64,000 nucleotides of DNA from Bufo bufo (lineage: Eukaryota; Chordata; Amphibia; Anura; Bufonidae). Shown here in pieces: positions 20,499-35,400 of the stretch. The notes under the pieces are model-generated. The model was not told where the DNA came from and ran no database searches. It worked only from the letters and a program-made list of their open reading frames with translations. Made by a program: the position numbers and the translations under genes. Position 1 is the first letter of the stretch, and each line of letters begins with the position of its first letter. The DNA is taken from contig NC_053391.1 in assembly GCF_905171765.1 (NCBI RefSeq), positions 693,027,035 to 693,091,034 on the forward strand. The letters are read 5' to 3'.

Positions 20499-21455
20499 CA
20501 TAAGCGCCCCTCCACGAGGCGGTATAATGATGCGTATTTCTCTGCTGAGGGCGGGTTTATTGTACACTTGTAGATTATCTGTCATTCCTGTCCTTAAAAG
20601 GACACTGACGAACAACAAACAATTAATTTACTGAAAGCTTCCTCCTACAGATTGCTGCTCTTCTACTATTACTGAAAATCCCCCGAGACCCCATTAACCT
20701 CGGCTCTTCAGAGACATTTCTGTGACGGCCTCTAGGACTTGTCACAACATCTTCTCATGGAGGAAGTCCTGTGTAATTGCTGCTGTGCTGATGGGGCCAT
20801 TGTGCTTCGCCTGCTCCAGCAGAAGGGCAACGCGGGGCCGCCGGATAAATAAACCGAAAGAGGATTCGGAGGCATTTGGGATCTTCACTGGAAACAATGT
20901 ATCAAATGCATTCACCTTACATTATGTTCTACAGGGGCGCATCACCTGCAAACGGCGGGGTGACAACTCTGGGCACATTAATAGGTCGTCCTCCTGCCGC
21001 CTCCCTGTAACAGCCGCTACAGGGGCAGAAAGGGGGCCATCCGATTCTAGCTTTTTTAAATGGCGTGCGGCTCCTTTAAGACAATGTCAGCATATTGCTC
21101 AGGTTAACTTTGCAATTTACATTCCATATAAATTTGGGGCTCAATCTTCACTGCTGTTCAGTTCCCCCATCTCCTAGGCTAGAGCTACACAGTATAGGCT
21201 ACAACTACATGGCGACATATAGGGTACAACTAAACCGCAACATAGTGGCGCGACATTTTATAATGCTAGTCTACGGTTTCGCACTGTAACATGCGACATG
21301 CTGAAACTGTGACACGACAGTCACAGAAAATACATCTTGGAAGGGTTTTTTGAGGCCGTCGCGTCGCAGTCGCATTTCACTTGTCGCAGTGCAACACAAT
21401 AGACCAGTATTATAAAATATGTGGTGCGACAAATGCCTTCGTGTAGCCCCAGCCT
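20499..21455. other. Unannotated DNA, no supported gene
   Basis: The longest frame (151 codons at 20,722-21,177) has no recognisable domain, no splice support and ordinary composition. 21,175-21,450 contains CGACA/GTCGC words (GCGACATGC, GTCGCAGTCGC) typical of another dispersed frog repeat. Nothing else was seen. Confidence 0.4.
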
Positions 21456-21459
21456 TAGA

Positions 21460-22400
21460 CTTTGGACACATCCACAGTTGTATTCAAATTTCTGCTCCAC
21501 CCAGAGCTACGGTGAAAATTCTACCATTATAACATGTTTCGTACTCCAATCACATCCAGAGCTGCATCCACACTTCAGTTACACCCACTGCTTTGTCAAA
21601 ATTCTACCATTGCAGTATGACTTATACTCCAGTCACATACAGAGCTGGATTCACAATTCAGCAACACCCAGAGCTATCAACATTTTACCACTGTAACATG
21701 CCGTACTCCAGTTGCATCCAGAGCTACAATGAAACTTCAGCTGCACCCAGAGCTGTAGTCAAAAATCTACCATTGTATCATCTAATACTCTGTATTTGAC
21801 TGGAGTATAAGATAAGACGTAACAAAAGAATTGCAAATTCAGCTCTGCATGTGACTGGAGCATGAGAAATGTGTGTAGATCGGTTTGTAGCTGGAATATA
21901 AGACATGATGTAACAGCAGAATTGTGAGTGCAGCTCTGGATGTGACTGAAGTATAAGACATTATGTAAGAAAAGTATTGAAAATAGTAAGTGCAGCTCTG
22001 GATGTGGCTGGAATATAAGACATGATGTAACAAGAATTGTGAGTGCAGCTCTGGATGTGACTGAAGTATAAGACATTATGTAAGAAAAGTATTGAAAATT
22101 CACCTCTGGACTTGACTGAAGTATAAGCCATAATGTAACAGCAGAATAGTGAGTGCAGCTCTGGATGTGGCTGGAATATAAGACATGATGTAACAAGAAT
22201 TGTGAGTGCAGCTCTGGATGTGACTGAAGTATAAGACATTATGTAAGAAAAGTATTGAAAATTCACCTCTGGACTTGACTGAAGTATAAGCCATAATGTA
22301 ACAGCAGAAAAGTGAGTGCAGCTCTGGATGTGGCTAGAATATAAGACATGATGTAACAAGAATTGTGAGTGCAGCTCTGGATGTGGCTGGAGTACAAGGT
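21460..22400. repeat. Inverted minisatellite, GCAGCTCTGGATGTGACTG family
   Basis: From about 21,460 to 21,780 the repeat reads in reverse (CACATCCAGAGCTGCATCCA, TATACTCCAGTCACAT). From about 21,790 to 22,400 it reads forward (GTGCAGCTCTGGATGTGACT, GAAGTATAAGACAT). The pivot is near 21,785-21,795. In the forward half three subunits form a 163-bp higher-order unit (CAAGAATTGT at 22,031, 22,194 and 22,357). Minus-strand Tyr/Ser-rich frames over it are artefacts. Confidence 0.8.
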
Positions 22401-23440
22401 CTGATGTAGCTGAGTTTGGCCGTTGTGACACGTGGCCACGCGGGGTGTTGCATGGACTGTGTGTTCCCTTTGTCCGGTCCCAGGTTGTTGTTTGTCAGTA
22501 AATATCAGCGCAGCGTTTTCTTTGCTCGGGTATTAGACGTGTGCGGAGATGTTTATGTTGGCTCGCACACAGTCCGGCTCAGGAGTCTGCACCTTAGCAA
22601 TGACAATAACACAGATAATCTTCCCATAAACATGACGTATGCACTCCGGACAAACAGACAGATGGAAAGGGCCCCGGGGCCAAGAACAGCTCCTCTGAGG
22701 GCCACCTGAGCCAGGAAACACGGAAGGCCAAGCAAGGAAAGTCTAGTTAAGAGGTCACCAAACACTGCAGTGGGAAAATGTCTGTCACCTTCTAAAAGTG
22801 TATAATAATTCTTCACAAATATTAGGATTTCTGTCAGTGAATGAAAACCCTCTACAGATATAATACTTCTCACAACTGAAGTTTTGTAACAGTGTATCAG
22901 TCAAGACAATGCTCTGTGGTGTAAACACAGCAGCAGTAGCACAATTCTCTCTCCTGTGCTGATGGTTTGTTACAATGTATCAGTCTGGAGTCCAGGAGGT
23001 TTCGTATTAAAAGGCAGCATGGCCTACCAAGTCTCTTGATTACACTGCACAAAAAGGACTGTTCTGAATCTCCTTCTCTATAACGATAAATGTTCATAAG
23101 AAGCAAACTACAAAAGAGACATCGCAATTCACCCCAGTACCTGCCCCGCTAGTGGTAATGTGAAATATCTGCCATAGGCTCTAAGGAAAGAGCGCCCCTG
23201 GTGGCCAGCTGAGGAAATCACAACCCCGAGACCAGAGCAGGAGCCCCTTTATAGGAGTAGATGACTGGCTGGATGCCCACTTCTCAACAGCTGCGATTTT
23301 CCAAAGTACAACAGTTTTGAGCATTTTTGGAGCAGCTTTTATCCAGTGTTTCTCAAATTCTATAACGCCTATGAAAAACACCATAGAAAAACTATACATC
23401 TAAAAAACACAAAAATGATTTAAAAAAAACATTAAAAAAA
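22401..23440. other. Mostly unannotated DNA with a dispersed-repeat copy
   Basis: 22,780-22,990 matches the dispersed repeat at 11,075 (ATACTTCTCACAACTGAAG, GGTTTGTTACAATGTATCAG). No credible gene was found in the rest; frames of about 100 residues here lack any family signature. An A-rich tract (23,420-23,445) borders the satellite. Confidence 0.4.
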
Positions 23441-23447
23441 AATCAAA

Positions 23448-26400
23448 GTCCTCCTCTCCCCTGAAATGGCTGATAACAGGGGGCAATAGACTGTATTCTC
23501 CTGTCCTACAGTCATCCTCTCCCCTGAAATGGCTGATAACAGGGGGCAATAAACTGTATTCTCCTGTCCTACAGTCATCCTCCCCCCTGAAATGGCTGAT
23601 AACAGGGGGCAATAGACTGTATTCTCCTGTCCTACAGTCATCCTCTCCCCTGAAATGGCTGATAACAGGGAACAATAGACTGTATTCTCCTGTCCTACAG
23701 TCATCCTCTCCCCTGAAATGGCTGATAACAGGGGGCAATAGACTGTATTCTCCTGTCCTACAGTCATCCTCTCCCCTGAAATGGCTGATAACAGGGAACA
23801 ATAGACTGTATTCTCCTGTCCTACAGTCATCCTCTCCTCTGAAATGACTGATAACAGGGGGCAATAGATTGTATTCTCCTGTCCTACAGTCATCCTCTCC
23901 CCTGAAATGGCTGATAACAGGGGCAATAGATTGTATTCTCCTGTCCTACAGTCATCCTCTCCCCTGAAATGGCTGATAACAGGGAGCAATAGATTGTATT
24001 CTCCTGTCCTACAGTCATCCTCTCCTCTGAAATGGCTGATAACAGGGAGCAATAGACTGTATTCTCCTATCCTACAGTCATCATCTCCCCTGAAATGGCT
24101 GATAACAGGGGGCAATAGATTGTATTCTCCTGTCCTACAGTCATCCTCTCCCCTGAAATGGCTGATAACAGGGGGCAATAGACTGTATTCTCCTGTCCTA
24201 CAGTCATCCTCTCCTCTGAAATGGCTGATAACAGGGGGCAATAGATTGTATTCTCCTGTCCTACAGTCATCCTCTCCTCTGAAATGGCTGATAACAGGGG
24301 GCAATAGACTGTATTCTCCTGTCCTACAGTCATCCTCTCCTCTGACATGGCTGATAACAGGGGGCAATAGACTGTATTCTCCTGTCCTACAGTCATCCTC
24401 TCCCCTGAAATGGCTGATAACATGGAGCAATAGACTGTATTCTCCTGTCCTACAGTCATCCTCTCCCCTGAAATGGCTGATAACAGGGGGCAATAGACTG
24501 TATTCTCCTGTCCTACAGTCATCCTCTCCTCTGAAATGGCTGATAACAGGGGGCAATAGACTGTATTCTCCTGTCCTACAGTCATCCTCTCCTCTGACAT
24601 GGCTGATAACAGGGGGCAATAGACTGTATTCTCCTGTCCTACAGTCATCCTCTCCCCTGAAATGGCTGATAACAGGGAGCAATAGACTGTATTCTCCTGT
24701 CCTACAGTCATCCTCTCCCCTGAAATGGCTGATAACAGAGGCAATAGACTGTATTCTTCTGTCCTACAGTCATCCTCTCCTCTGAAATGGCTGATAACAG
24801 GGGGCAATAGACTGTATTCTCCTGTCCTACAGTCATCCTCTCCTCTGAAATGGCTGATAACAGGGGGCAATAGACTGTATTCTCCTGTCCTACAGTCATC
24901 CTCTCCCCTGAAATGGCTGATAACAGGGGGCAATAGACTGTATTCTCCTGTCCTACAGTCATCCTCTCCCCTGAAATGGCTGATAACAGAGGCAATAGAC
25001 TGTATTCTCCTGTCCTACAGTCATCCTCTCCTCTGAAATGGCTGATAACAGGGGGCAATAGACTGTATTCTCCTGTCCTACAGTCATCCTCTCCCCTGAA
25101 ATGGCTGATAACAGAGGCAATAGACTGTATTCTCCTGTCCTACAGTCATCCTCTCCCCTGAAATGGCTGATAACAGGGAGCAATAGACTGTATTCTCCTG
25201 TCCTACAGTCATCCTCTCCCCTGAAATGGCTGATAACAGGGGGCAATAGACTGTATTCTCCCGTCCTACAGTCATCCTCTCCCCTGAAATGGCTGATAAC
25301 AGGGGGCAATAGACTGTATTCTCATGTCCTACAGTCATCCTCTCCCCTGAAATGGCTGATAACAGGGGGCAATAGACTGTATTCTCCTGTCCTACAGTCA
25401 TCCTCTCCCCTGAAATGGCTGATAACAGGGGGCAATAGACTGTATTCTCCTGTCCTACAGTCATCCTCTCCCCTGAAATGGCTGATAACAGGGAGCAATA
25501 GATTGTATTCTCCTGTCCTACAGTCATCCTCTCCCCTGAAATGGCTGATAACAGGGGCAATAGACTGTATTCTCCTGTCCTACAGTCATCCTCTCCCTTG
25601 AAATGGCTGATAACAGGGGGCAATAGACTGTATTCTCCTGTCCTACAGTCATCCTCTCCTCTGAAATGGCTGAAAACAGGGGGCAATAGATTGTATTCTC
25701 CTGTCCTACAGTCATCCTCTCCTCTGACATGGCTGATAACAGGGGCAATAGACTGTATTCTCCTGTCCTACAGTCATCCTCTCCTCTGAAATGGCTGATA
25801 ACAGGGGGCAATAGACTGTATTCTCCTGTCCTACAGTCATCCTCTCCTCTGAAATGGCTGATAACAGGGGGCAATAGATTGTATTCTCCTGTCCTACAGT
25901 CATCCTATCCTCTGAAATGGCTGATAACAGGGGGCAATAGACTGTATTCTCCTGTCCTACAGTCATCCTCTTCCCTGAAATGGCTGATAACAGGGGGCAA
26001 TAGACTGTATTCTTCTGTCCTACAGTCATCATCTCCCCTGAAATGGCTGATAACAGGGAGCAATAGACTGTATTCTCCTGTCCTACAGTCATCCTCTTCC
26101 CTGAAATGGCTGATAACAGGGGGCAATAGACTGTATTCTCCTGTCCTACAGTCATCCTCTCCCATGAAATGGCTGATAACAGGGGGCAATAGACTGTATT
26201 CTCCTGTCCTACATTCATCCTCTCCCCTGAAATGGCTGATAACAGGGGGCAATAGACTGTATTCTCCTGTCCTACAGTCATCCTCTCCCCTGAAATGGCT
26301 GATAACAGGGAGCAATAGATTGTATTCTCCTGTCCTACAGTCATCCTCTCCCCTGAAATGGCTGATAACAGGGGGCAATAGACTGTATTCTCCTGTCCTA

Positions 26401-29400
26401 CAGTCATCCTCTCCTCTGAAATGGCTGATAACAGGGGGCAATAGACTGTATTCTCCTGTCCTACAGTCATCCTCTCCCCTGAAATGGCTGATAACAGGGG
26501 GCAATAGACTGTATTCTCCTGTCCTACAGTCATCCTCTCCCCTGTAATGGCTGATAACAGGGGGCAATAGACTATATTCTCCTGTCCTACAGTCATCCTC
26601 TCCCCTGTAATGGCTGATAACAGGGGGCAATAGACTGTATTCTCCTTTTCTACAGTCATCCTCTCCCCTGAAATGGCTGATAACAGGGGGCAATAGACTG
26701 TATTCTCCTGTCCTACAGTCATCCTCTCCCCAGAAATGGCTGATAACAGGGGGCAATAGACTGTATTCTCCTGTCCTACAGTCATCCTCTCCCCTGAAAT
26801 GGCCGATAACAGGGGGCAATAGACTGTATTCTCCAGTCCTAGTCATCGTCTCCCCTGAAATGGCTGATAACAGGGAGCAATAGACTGTATTCTCCTGTCC
26901 TACAGTCATCCTCTCCCCTGAAATGGCTGATAACAGGGGGCGATAGATTGTATTGTCCTGTCCTACAGTCATCCCCTCCCCTGAAATGGCTGATAACAGG
27001 GGGCAATAGACTGTATTCTCCTATCCTACAGTCATCCTCTCCACTGAAATGGCTGATAACAGGGAGCAATAGACTGTATTCTCCTGTCCTACAGTCATCC
27101 TCCCAACTGAAATGGCTGATAACAGGGGGCAATAGATTATATTCTCCTGTCCTACAATCATCCTCTCCCCTGAAATGGCTGATAACAGGGGGCAATAGAC
27201 TGTATTCTCCTGTCCTACAGTCATCCTCCCAACTGAAATGGCTGATAACAGGAGCAATATACTGTATTCTCCTGTCCTACAGTCATCCTCTCCCCTGAAA
27301 TGGCTGATAACAGGGAGCAATAGACTGTATTCTCCTGTCCTACAGTCATCCTCTCCCCTGAAATGGCTGATAACAGGGGGCAATAGACTGTATTCTCCTG
27401 TCCTACAGTCATCCTCTCCCCTGAAATGGCTGATAACAGGGGGCAATAGACTGTATTCTCCTGTCCTACAGTCATCCTCTCCCCTGAAATGGCTGATAAC
27501 AGGGGGCGATAGATTGTATTGTCCTGTCCTACAGTCATCCCCTCCCCTGAAATGGCTGATAACAGGGAGCAATTGACTGTATTCTCCTTTCCTACAGTCA
27601 TCCTCTTCTCTGAAATGGCTGATAACAGGGGGCAATAGACTGTATTCTCCTGTCCTACAGTCATCCTCTCACCTGAAATGGCTGATAACAGGGAGCAATA
27701 GACTGTATTCTCCTGTCCTACAGTCATCCTCTCCTCTGAAATGGCTGATAACAGGGAGCAATAGACTGTATTCTCCTGTCCTACAGTCATCCTCTCCTCT
27801 GAAATGGCTGATAACAGGGAGCAATAGACTGTATTCTCCAGTCCTAGTCATCGTCTCCCCTGAAATGGCTGATAACAGGGAGCAATAGACTGTATTCTCC
27901 TGTCCTACAGTCATCCTCTCCCCTGAAATGGCTGATAACAGGGGGCAATAGACTGTATTCTCCTGTCCTACAGTCATCCTCTCCTCTGAAATGGCTGATA
28001 ACAGGGAGTAATAGACTGTATTATCCTGTCCTACAGTCATCCTCTCCCCTGAAATGGCTGATAACAGGGAGCAATAGACTGTATTCTCCTGTCCTACAGT
28101 CATCCTCTCCCCTGAAATGGCTGATAACAGGGGGCAATAGACTGTATTCTCCTGTCCTACAGTCATCCTCTCCTCTGAAATGGCTGATAACAGGGAGCAA
28201 TAGACTGTATTCTCCTGTCCTACAGTCATCCTCTCCCCTGAAATGGCTGATAACAGGGGGCAATAGACTGTATTCTCCTGTCCTACAGTCATCCTCTCCC
28301 CTGAAATGGCTGATAACAGGGAGTAATAGACTGTATTATCCTGTCCTACAGACATCCTCTCCCCTGAAATGGCTGATAACAGGGGGCAATAGTTTGTATT
28401 CTCCTGTCCTACAGTCATCCTCTCCCCTGAAATGGCTGATATCATGGGGCAATAGATTGTATTCTCCTGTCCTACAGTCATCCTCTCCCTTGAAATGGCT
28501 GATAACAGGGGGCAATAGATTGTATTCTCCTGTCCTACAGTCATCCTCTCCTCTGAAATGGCTGATAAACAGAGGGCAATTGATTGTTTTCTACTGTCCT
28601 ACAGTCATCCTCTCCCCTGAAATGGCTGACAACAGGGGGCAATAGACTGTATTCTCCTGTCCTACAGTCATCCTCTCCCCTGAAATGGCTGATAACAGGG
28701 AGCAATAGACTGTATTCTCCTGTCCTACAGTCATCCTCTCCTCTGAAATGGCTGATAAACAGAGGGCAATTGATTGTTTTCTACTGTCCTACAGTCATCC
28801 TCACCCCTGAAATGGCTGATAACAGGGGACAATAGATTGTATTCTCCTGTCCTACAGTCATCCTCTCCCCTGAAATGGCTGATATCAGGGGGCAATAGAT
28901 TGTATTCTCCTGTCCTACAGTCATCCTCTCCCTTGAAATGGCTGATAACAGGGGGCAATAGTTTGTATTCTCCTGTCCTACAGTCATCCTCTCCCCTGAA
29001 ATGGCTGATATCAGGGGGCAATTGATTGTTTTCTACTGTCCTACAGTCATCCTCACCCCTGAAATGGCTGATAACAGGGGACAATAGACTGTATTCTCCT
29101 GTCCTACAGTCATCCTCCCCCTGAAATGGCTGATAACAGGGGACAATAGACTGTATTCTCCTGTCCTACAATCATCCTCACCCCTGACATGGCAGATAGC
29201 AGGGGGCAATAGACTGTATTCTCCTGTCCTACAGTCATCCTCTCCCCTGGAATGGCTGATAACAGGGAGCAATAGATTGTATTCTCCTGTCCTACAGTCA
29301 TCCTCTCCCCTGAAATGGCTGATAACAGGGGGCAATAGATTGTATTCTCCTGTCCTACAGTCATCCTCTCCCCTGAAATGGCTGATAACAGGGAGCAATA

Positions 29401-32400
29401 GATTGTATTCTCCTGTCCTACAGTCATCCTCTCCCCTGAAATGGCTGATAACATGGAGCAATAGGCTGTATTCTCCTGTCCTACAGTCATCCTCTCCCCT
29501 GAAATGGCTGATAACAGGGAGCAATAGACTGTATTCTCCAGTCCTACAGTCATCCTCTCCCCAGAAATGGCTGATAACAGGGAGCAATACACTGTATTCT
29601 CCTGTCCTACAGTCATCCTCTCCCCTGAAATGGCTGATAACGGGGCAATAGACTGTATTCTCCTGTCCTACAGTCATCCTCTCCCCTGAAATGGCTGATA
29701 ACAGGGGGCAATAGACTGTATTCTCCTGTCCTACAGTCATCCTCACCCCTGACATGGCAGATAGCAGGGGGCAATAGACTGTATTCTCCTGTCCTACAGT
29801 CATCCTCTCCCCTGGAATGGCTGATAACAGGGAGCAATAGACTGTATTCTCCTGTCCTACAGTCATCCTCTCCCCTGAAATGGCTGATAACAGGGAGCAA
29901 TAGATTGTATTGTCCTGTCCTACAGTCATCCTCTCCCCTGAAATGGCTGATAACAGGGAGCAATAGACTGTATTCTCCTGTCCTACAGTCATCCTCTCCC
30001 CTGGAATGGCTGATAACAGGGAGCAATAGACTGTATTCTCCTGTCCTACAGTCATCCTCTCCCCTGAAATGGCTGATAACAGGGAGCAATAGACTGTATT
30101 CTCCTGTCCTACAGTCATCCTCTCCCCTGAAATGGCTGATAACAGGGAGCAATAGATTGTATTCTCCTGTCCTACAGTCATCCTCTCCCCTGAAATGGCT
30201 GATAACAGGGGGCAATAGACTGTATTCTCCAGTCCTACAGTCATCCTCTCCCCAGAAATGGCTGATAACAGGGAGCAATACACTGTATTCTCCTGTCCTA
30301 CAGTCATCCTCTCCCCTGAAATGGCTGATAACGGGGCAATAGACTGTATACTCCTGTCCTACAGTCATCCTCTCCCCTGAAATGGCTGATAACAGGGGGC
30401 AATAGACTGTATTCTCCTGTCCTACAGTCATCCTCTCCCCTGAAATGGCTGATAACGTGGCAATAGACTGTATTCTCCTGTCCTACAGTCATCCTCTCCT
30501 CTGACACAGCTGATAACAGGGGTCAATAGACTGTATTCTCCAGTCCTACAGTCATCCTCTCCCCTGAAATGGCTGATAACAGGGAGCAATACACTGTATT
30601 CTCCTGTCCTACAGTCATCCTCTCCCCTGAAATGGCTGATAACGGGGCAATAGACTGTATTCTCCTGTCCTACAGTCATCCTCTCCTCTGAAATGGCTGA
30701 TAACAGGGGGCAATAGACTGTATTCTCCTGTCCTACAGTCACCCTCTCCCCTGAAATGGCTGATAACAGGGAGTAATAGATTGTATTCTCCTGTCCTACA
30801 GTTATCATCTCCCCTGAAATGGCTGATAACAGGGGGCAATAGACTGTATTCTCCTGTCCTACAGTCATCCTCTCCCCTGAAATGGCTTATAACAGGGGGC
30901 AATAGATTGTATTCTCCTGTCCTACAGTCATCCTCACCCCTGAAATGGCTGATAACAGGGAGCAATAGACTGTATTCTCCTGTCCTACAGTCATCCTCTC
31001 CCCTGAAATGGCTGATAACAGGGGGCAATAGACTGTATTCTCCTGTCCTACAGTCATCCTCTCCCCAGAAATGGCTGATAACAGGGGGCAATAGACTGTA
31101 TTCTCCTGTCCTACTGTCATCCTCTCCCCTGAAATGGCTGATAACAGGGGGCAATAGACTGTATTCTCCTGTCCTACAGTCATCCTCTCCCCAGAAATGG
31201 CTGATAACAGGGGGCAATAGACTGTATTCTCCTGTCCTACAGTCATCCTCTCCCCTGAAATGGCTGATAACAGGGGGCAATAGACTGTATTCTCCTGTCC
31301 TACAGTCATCCTCTCCCCTGAAATGGCTGATAACAGGGGGCAATAGATTGTATTCTCCTGTCCTACAGTCATCCTCTCCCCTGAAATGGCTGATAACAGG
31401 GGGCAATAGATTGTATTCTCCTGTCCTACAGTCATCCTCTCCCCTGAAATGGCTGATAACAGGGGGCAATAGATTGTATTCTCCTGTCCTACAGTCATCC
31501 TCTCCCCTGAAATGGCTGATAACAGGGGGCAATAGACTGTATTCTCCTGTCCTACAGTCATCCTCTCCCCTGAAATGGCTGATAACAGGAGGCAATAGAC
31601 TGTATTCTCCTGTCCTACAGTCATCCTCTCCCCTGAAATGGCTGATAACAGGGAGCAATAGACTGTATTCTCCAGTCCTACAGTCATCCTCTCCCCTGAA
31701 ATGGCTGATAACAGGGGGCAATAGATTGTATTCTCCTGTCCTACAGTCATCCTCTCCCCTGAAATGGCTGATAACAGGGGGCAATAGATTGTATTCTCCT
31801 GTCCTACAGTCATCCTCTCCCCTGAAATGGCTGATAACAGGGAGCAATAGATTGTATTCTCCTGTCCTACAGTCATCCTCTCCCCTGAAATGGCTGATAA
31901 CAGGGAGCAATAGGCTGTATTCTCCTGTCCTACAGTCATCCTCTCCCCTGAAATGGCTGATAACAGGGAGCAATAGACTGTATTCTCCAGTCCTACAGTC
32001 ATCCTCTCCCCTGAAATGGCTGATAACAGGGGGCAATAGACTGTATTCTCCTGTCCTACAGTCATCCTCTCCCCTGAAATGGCTGATAACAGGGAGCAAT
32101 ACACTGTATTCTCCTGTCCTACAGTCATCCTCTCCCCTGAAATGGCTGATAACGGGGCAATAGACTGTATTCTCCTGTCCTACAGTCATCCTCTCCCCTG
32201 AAATGGCTGATAACAGGGGGCAATAGACTGTATTCTCCTGTCCTACAGTCATCCTCTCCCCAGAAATGGCTGATAACAGGGAGCAATACACTGTATTCTC
32301 CTGTCCTACAGTCATCCTCTCCCCTGAAATGGCTGATAACGGGGCAATAGACTGTATTCTCCTGTCCTACAGTCATCCTCTCCCCTGAAATGGCTGATAA

Positions 32401-35400
32401 CAGGGGGCAATAGACTGTATTCTCCTGTCCTACAGTCATCCTCTCCCCTGAAATGGCTGATATCAGGGGGCAATAGATTGTATTCTCCTGTCCTACAGTC
32501 ATCCTCTCCCTTGAAATGGCTGATAACAGGGGGCAATAGATTGTATTCTCCTGTCCTACAGTCATCCTCTCCTCTGAAATGGCTGATAACAGGGGGCAAT
32601 AGACTGTATTCTCCTGTCCTACAGTCATCCTCACCCCTGAAATGGCTGATAACAGGGGACAATAGACTGTATTCTCCTGTCCTACAGTCATCCTCTCCCC
32701 TAAAATGGCTGATAACAGGGGCAATAGACTGTATTCTCCTGTCCTACAGTCATCCTCACCCCTGACATGGCAGATAGCAGGGGGCAATAGACTGTATTCT
32801 CCTGTCCTACAGTCATCCTCTCCCCTGGAATGGCTGATAACAGGGAGCAATAGACTGTATTCTCCTGTCCTACAGTCATCCTCTCCCCTGAAATGGCTGA
32901 TAACAGGGAGCAATAGATTGTATTGTCCTGTCCTACAGTCATCCTCTCCCCTGAAATGGCTGATAACAGGGAGCAATAGACTGTATTCTCCTGTCCTACA
33001 GTCATCCTCTCCCCTGGAATGGCTGATAACAGGGAGCAATAGACTGTATTCTCCTGTCCTACAGTCATCCTCTCCCCTGAAATGGCTGATAACAGGGAGC
33101 AATAGATTGTATTGTCCTGTCCTACAGTCATCCTCTCCCCTGAAATGGCTGATAACAGGGAGCAATAGACTGTATTCTCCTGTCCTACAGTCATCCTCTC
33201 CCCTGAAATGGCTGATAACAGGGAGCAATAGATTGTATTCTCCTGTCCTACAGTCATCCTCTCCCCTGAAATGGCTGATAACAGGGGGCAATAGACTGTA
33301 TTCTCCAGTCCTACAGTCATCCTCTCCCCAGAAATGGCTGATAACAGGGAGCAATACACTGTATTCTCCTGTCCTACAGTCATCCTCTCCCCTGAAATGG
33401 CTGATAACGGGGCAATAGACTGTATACTCCTGTCCTACAGTCATCCTCTCCCCTGAAATGGCTGATAACAGGGGGCAATAGACTGTATTCTCCTGTCCTA
33501 CAGTCATCCTCTCCCCTGAAATGGCTGATAACGTGGCAATAGACTGTATTCTCCTGTCCTACAGTCATCCTCTCCTCTGACACAGCTGATAACAGGGGTC
33601 AATAGACTGTATTCTCCAGTCCTACAGTCATCCTCTCCCCTGAAATGGCTGATAACAGGGAGCAATACACTGTATTCTCCTGTCCTACAGTCATCCTCTC
33701 CCCTGAAATGGCTGATAACGGGGCAATAGACTGTATTCTCCTGTCCTACAGTCATCCTCTCCTCTGAAATGGCTGATAACAGGGGGCAATAGACTGTATT
33801 CTCCTGTCCTACAGTCATCCTCTCCCCTGAAATGGCTGATAACAGGGAGTAATAGATTGTATTCTCCTGTCCTACAGTTATCATCTCCCCTGAAATGGCT
33901 GATAACAGGGGGCAATAGACTGTATTCTCCTGTCCTACAGTCATCCTCTCCCCTGAAATGGCTTATAACAGGGGGCAATAGACTGTATTCTCCTGTCCTA
34001 CAGTCATCCTCTCCCCTGAAATGGCTGATAACAGGGGGCAATAGATTGTATTCTCCTGTTCTACAGTCATCCTCTCCCCTGAAATGTCTGATATCAGGGG
34101 GCAATAGACTGTATTCTCCTGTCCTACAGTCATCCTCACCCCTGAAATGGCTGATAACAGGGAGCAATAGACTGTATTCTCCTGTCCTACAGTCATCCTC
34201 TCCCCTGAAATGGCTGATACAGGGGGCAATAGACTGTATTCTCCTGTCCTACAGTCATCCTCTCCCCAGAAATGGCTGATAACAGGGGGCAATAGACTGT
34301 ATTCTCCTGTCCTACAGTCCTCCTCTCCCCTGAAATGGCTGATAACAGGGGGCAATAGACTGTATTCTCCTGTCCTACTGTCATCCTCTCCCCTGAAATG
34401 GCTGATAACAGGGGGCAATAGACTGTATTCTCCTGTCCTACAGTCATCCTCTCCCCAGAAATGGCTGATAACAGGGGGCAATAGACTGTATTCTCCTGTC
34501 CTACAGTCATCCTCTCCCCTGAAATGGCTGATAACAGGGGGCAATAGACTGTATTCTCCTGTCCTACAGTCATCCTCTCCCCTGAAATGGCTGATAACAG
34601 GGGGCAATAGATTGTATTCTCCTGTCCTACAGTCATCCTCTCCCCCTGAAATGGCTGATAACAGGGGGCAATAGACTGTATTCTCCTGTCCTACAGTCAT
34701 CCTCTCCCCTGAAATGGCTTATAACAGGGGGCAATAGATTGTATTCTCCTGTCCTACAGTCATCCTCTCCACTGAAATGGCTGATAACAGGGAGCAATAG
34801 ACTGTATTCTCCTGTCCTACAGTCATCCTCTCCCCTGAAATGGCTGATAACAGGGAGCAATAGATTGTATTCTCCTGTCCTACAGTCATCCTCACCCCTG
34901 AAATGGCTGATAACAGGGAGCAATAGACTGTATTCTCCTGTCCTACAGTCATCCTCTCCCCTGAAATGGCTGATACAGGGGGCAATAGACTGTATTCTCC
35001 TGTCCTACAGTCATCCTCTCCCCAGAAATGGCTGATAACAGGGGGCAATAGACTGTATTCTCCTGTCCTACAGTCCTCCTCTCCCCTGAAATGGCTGATA
35101 ACAGGGGGCAATAGACTGTATTCTCCTGTCCTACTGTCATCCTCTCCCCTGAAATGGCTGATAACAGGGGGCAATAGACTGTATTCTCCTGTCCTACAGT
35201 CATCCTCTCCCCAGAAATGGCTGATAACAGGGGGCAATAGACTGTATTCTCCTGTCCTACAGTCATCCTCTCCCCTGAAATGGCTGATAACAGGGGGCAA
35301 TAGATTGTATTCTCCTGTCCTACAGTCATCCTCTCCCTGAAATGGCTGATAACAGGGGGCAATAGATTGTATTCTCCTGTCCTACAGTCATCCTCTCCCC

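Noticed and set aside
20722..21177. 151-codon ORF
   Set aside because: No domain, no signal of coding bias and no splice support; chance length in GC-moderate DNA.
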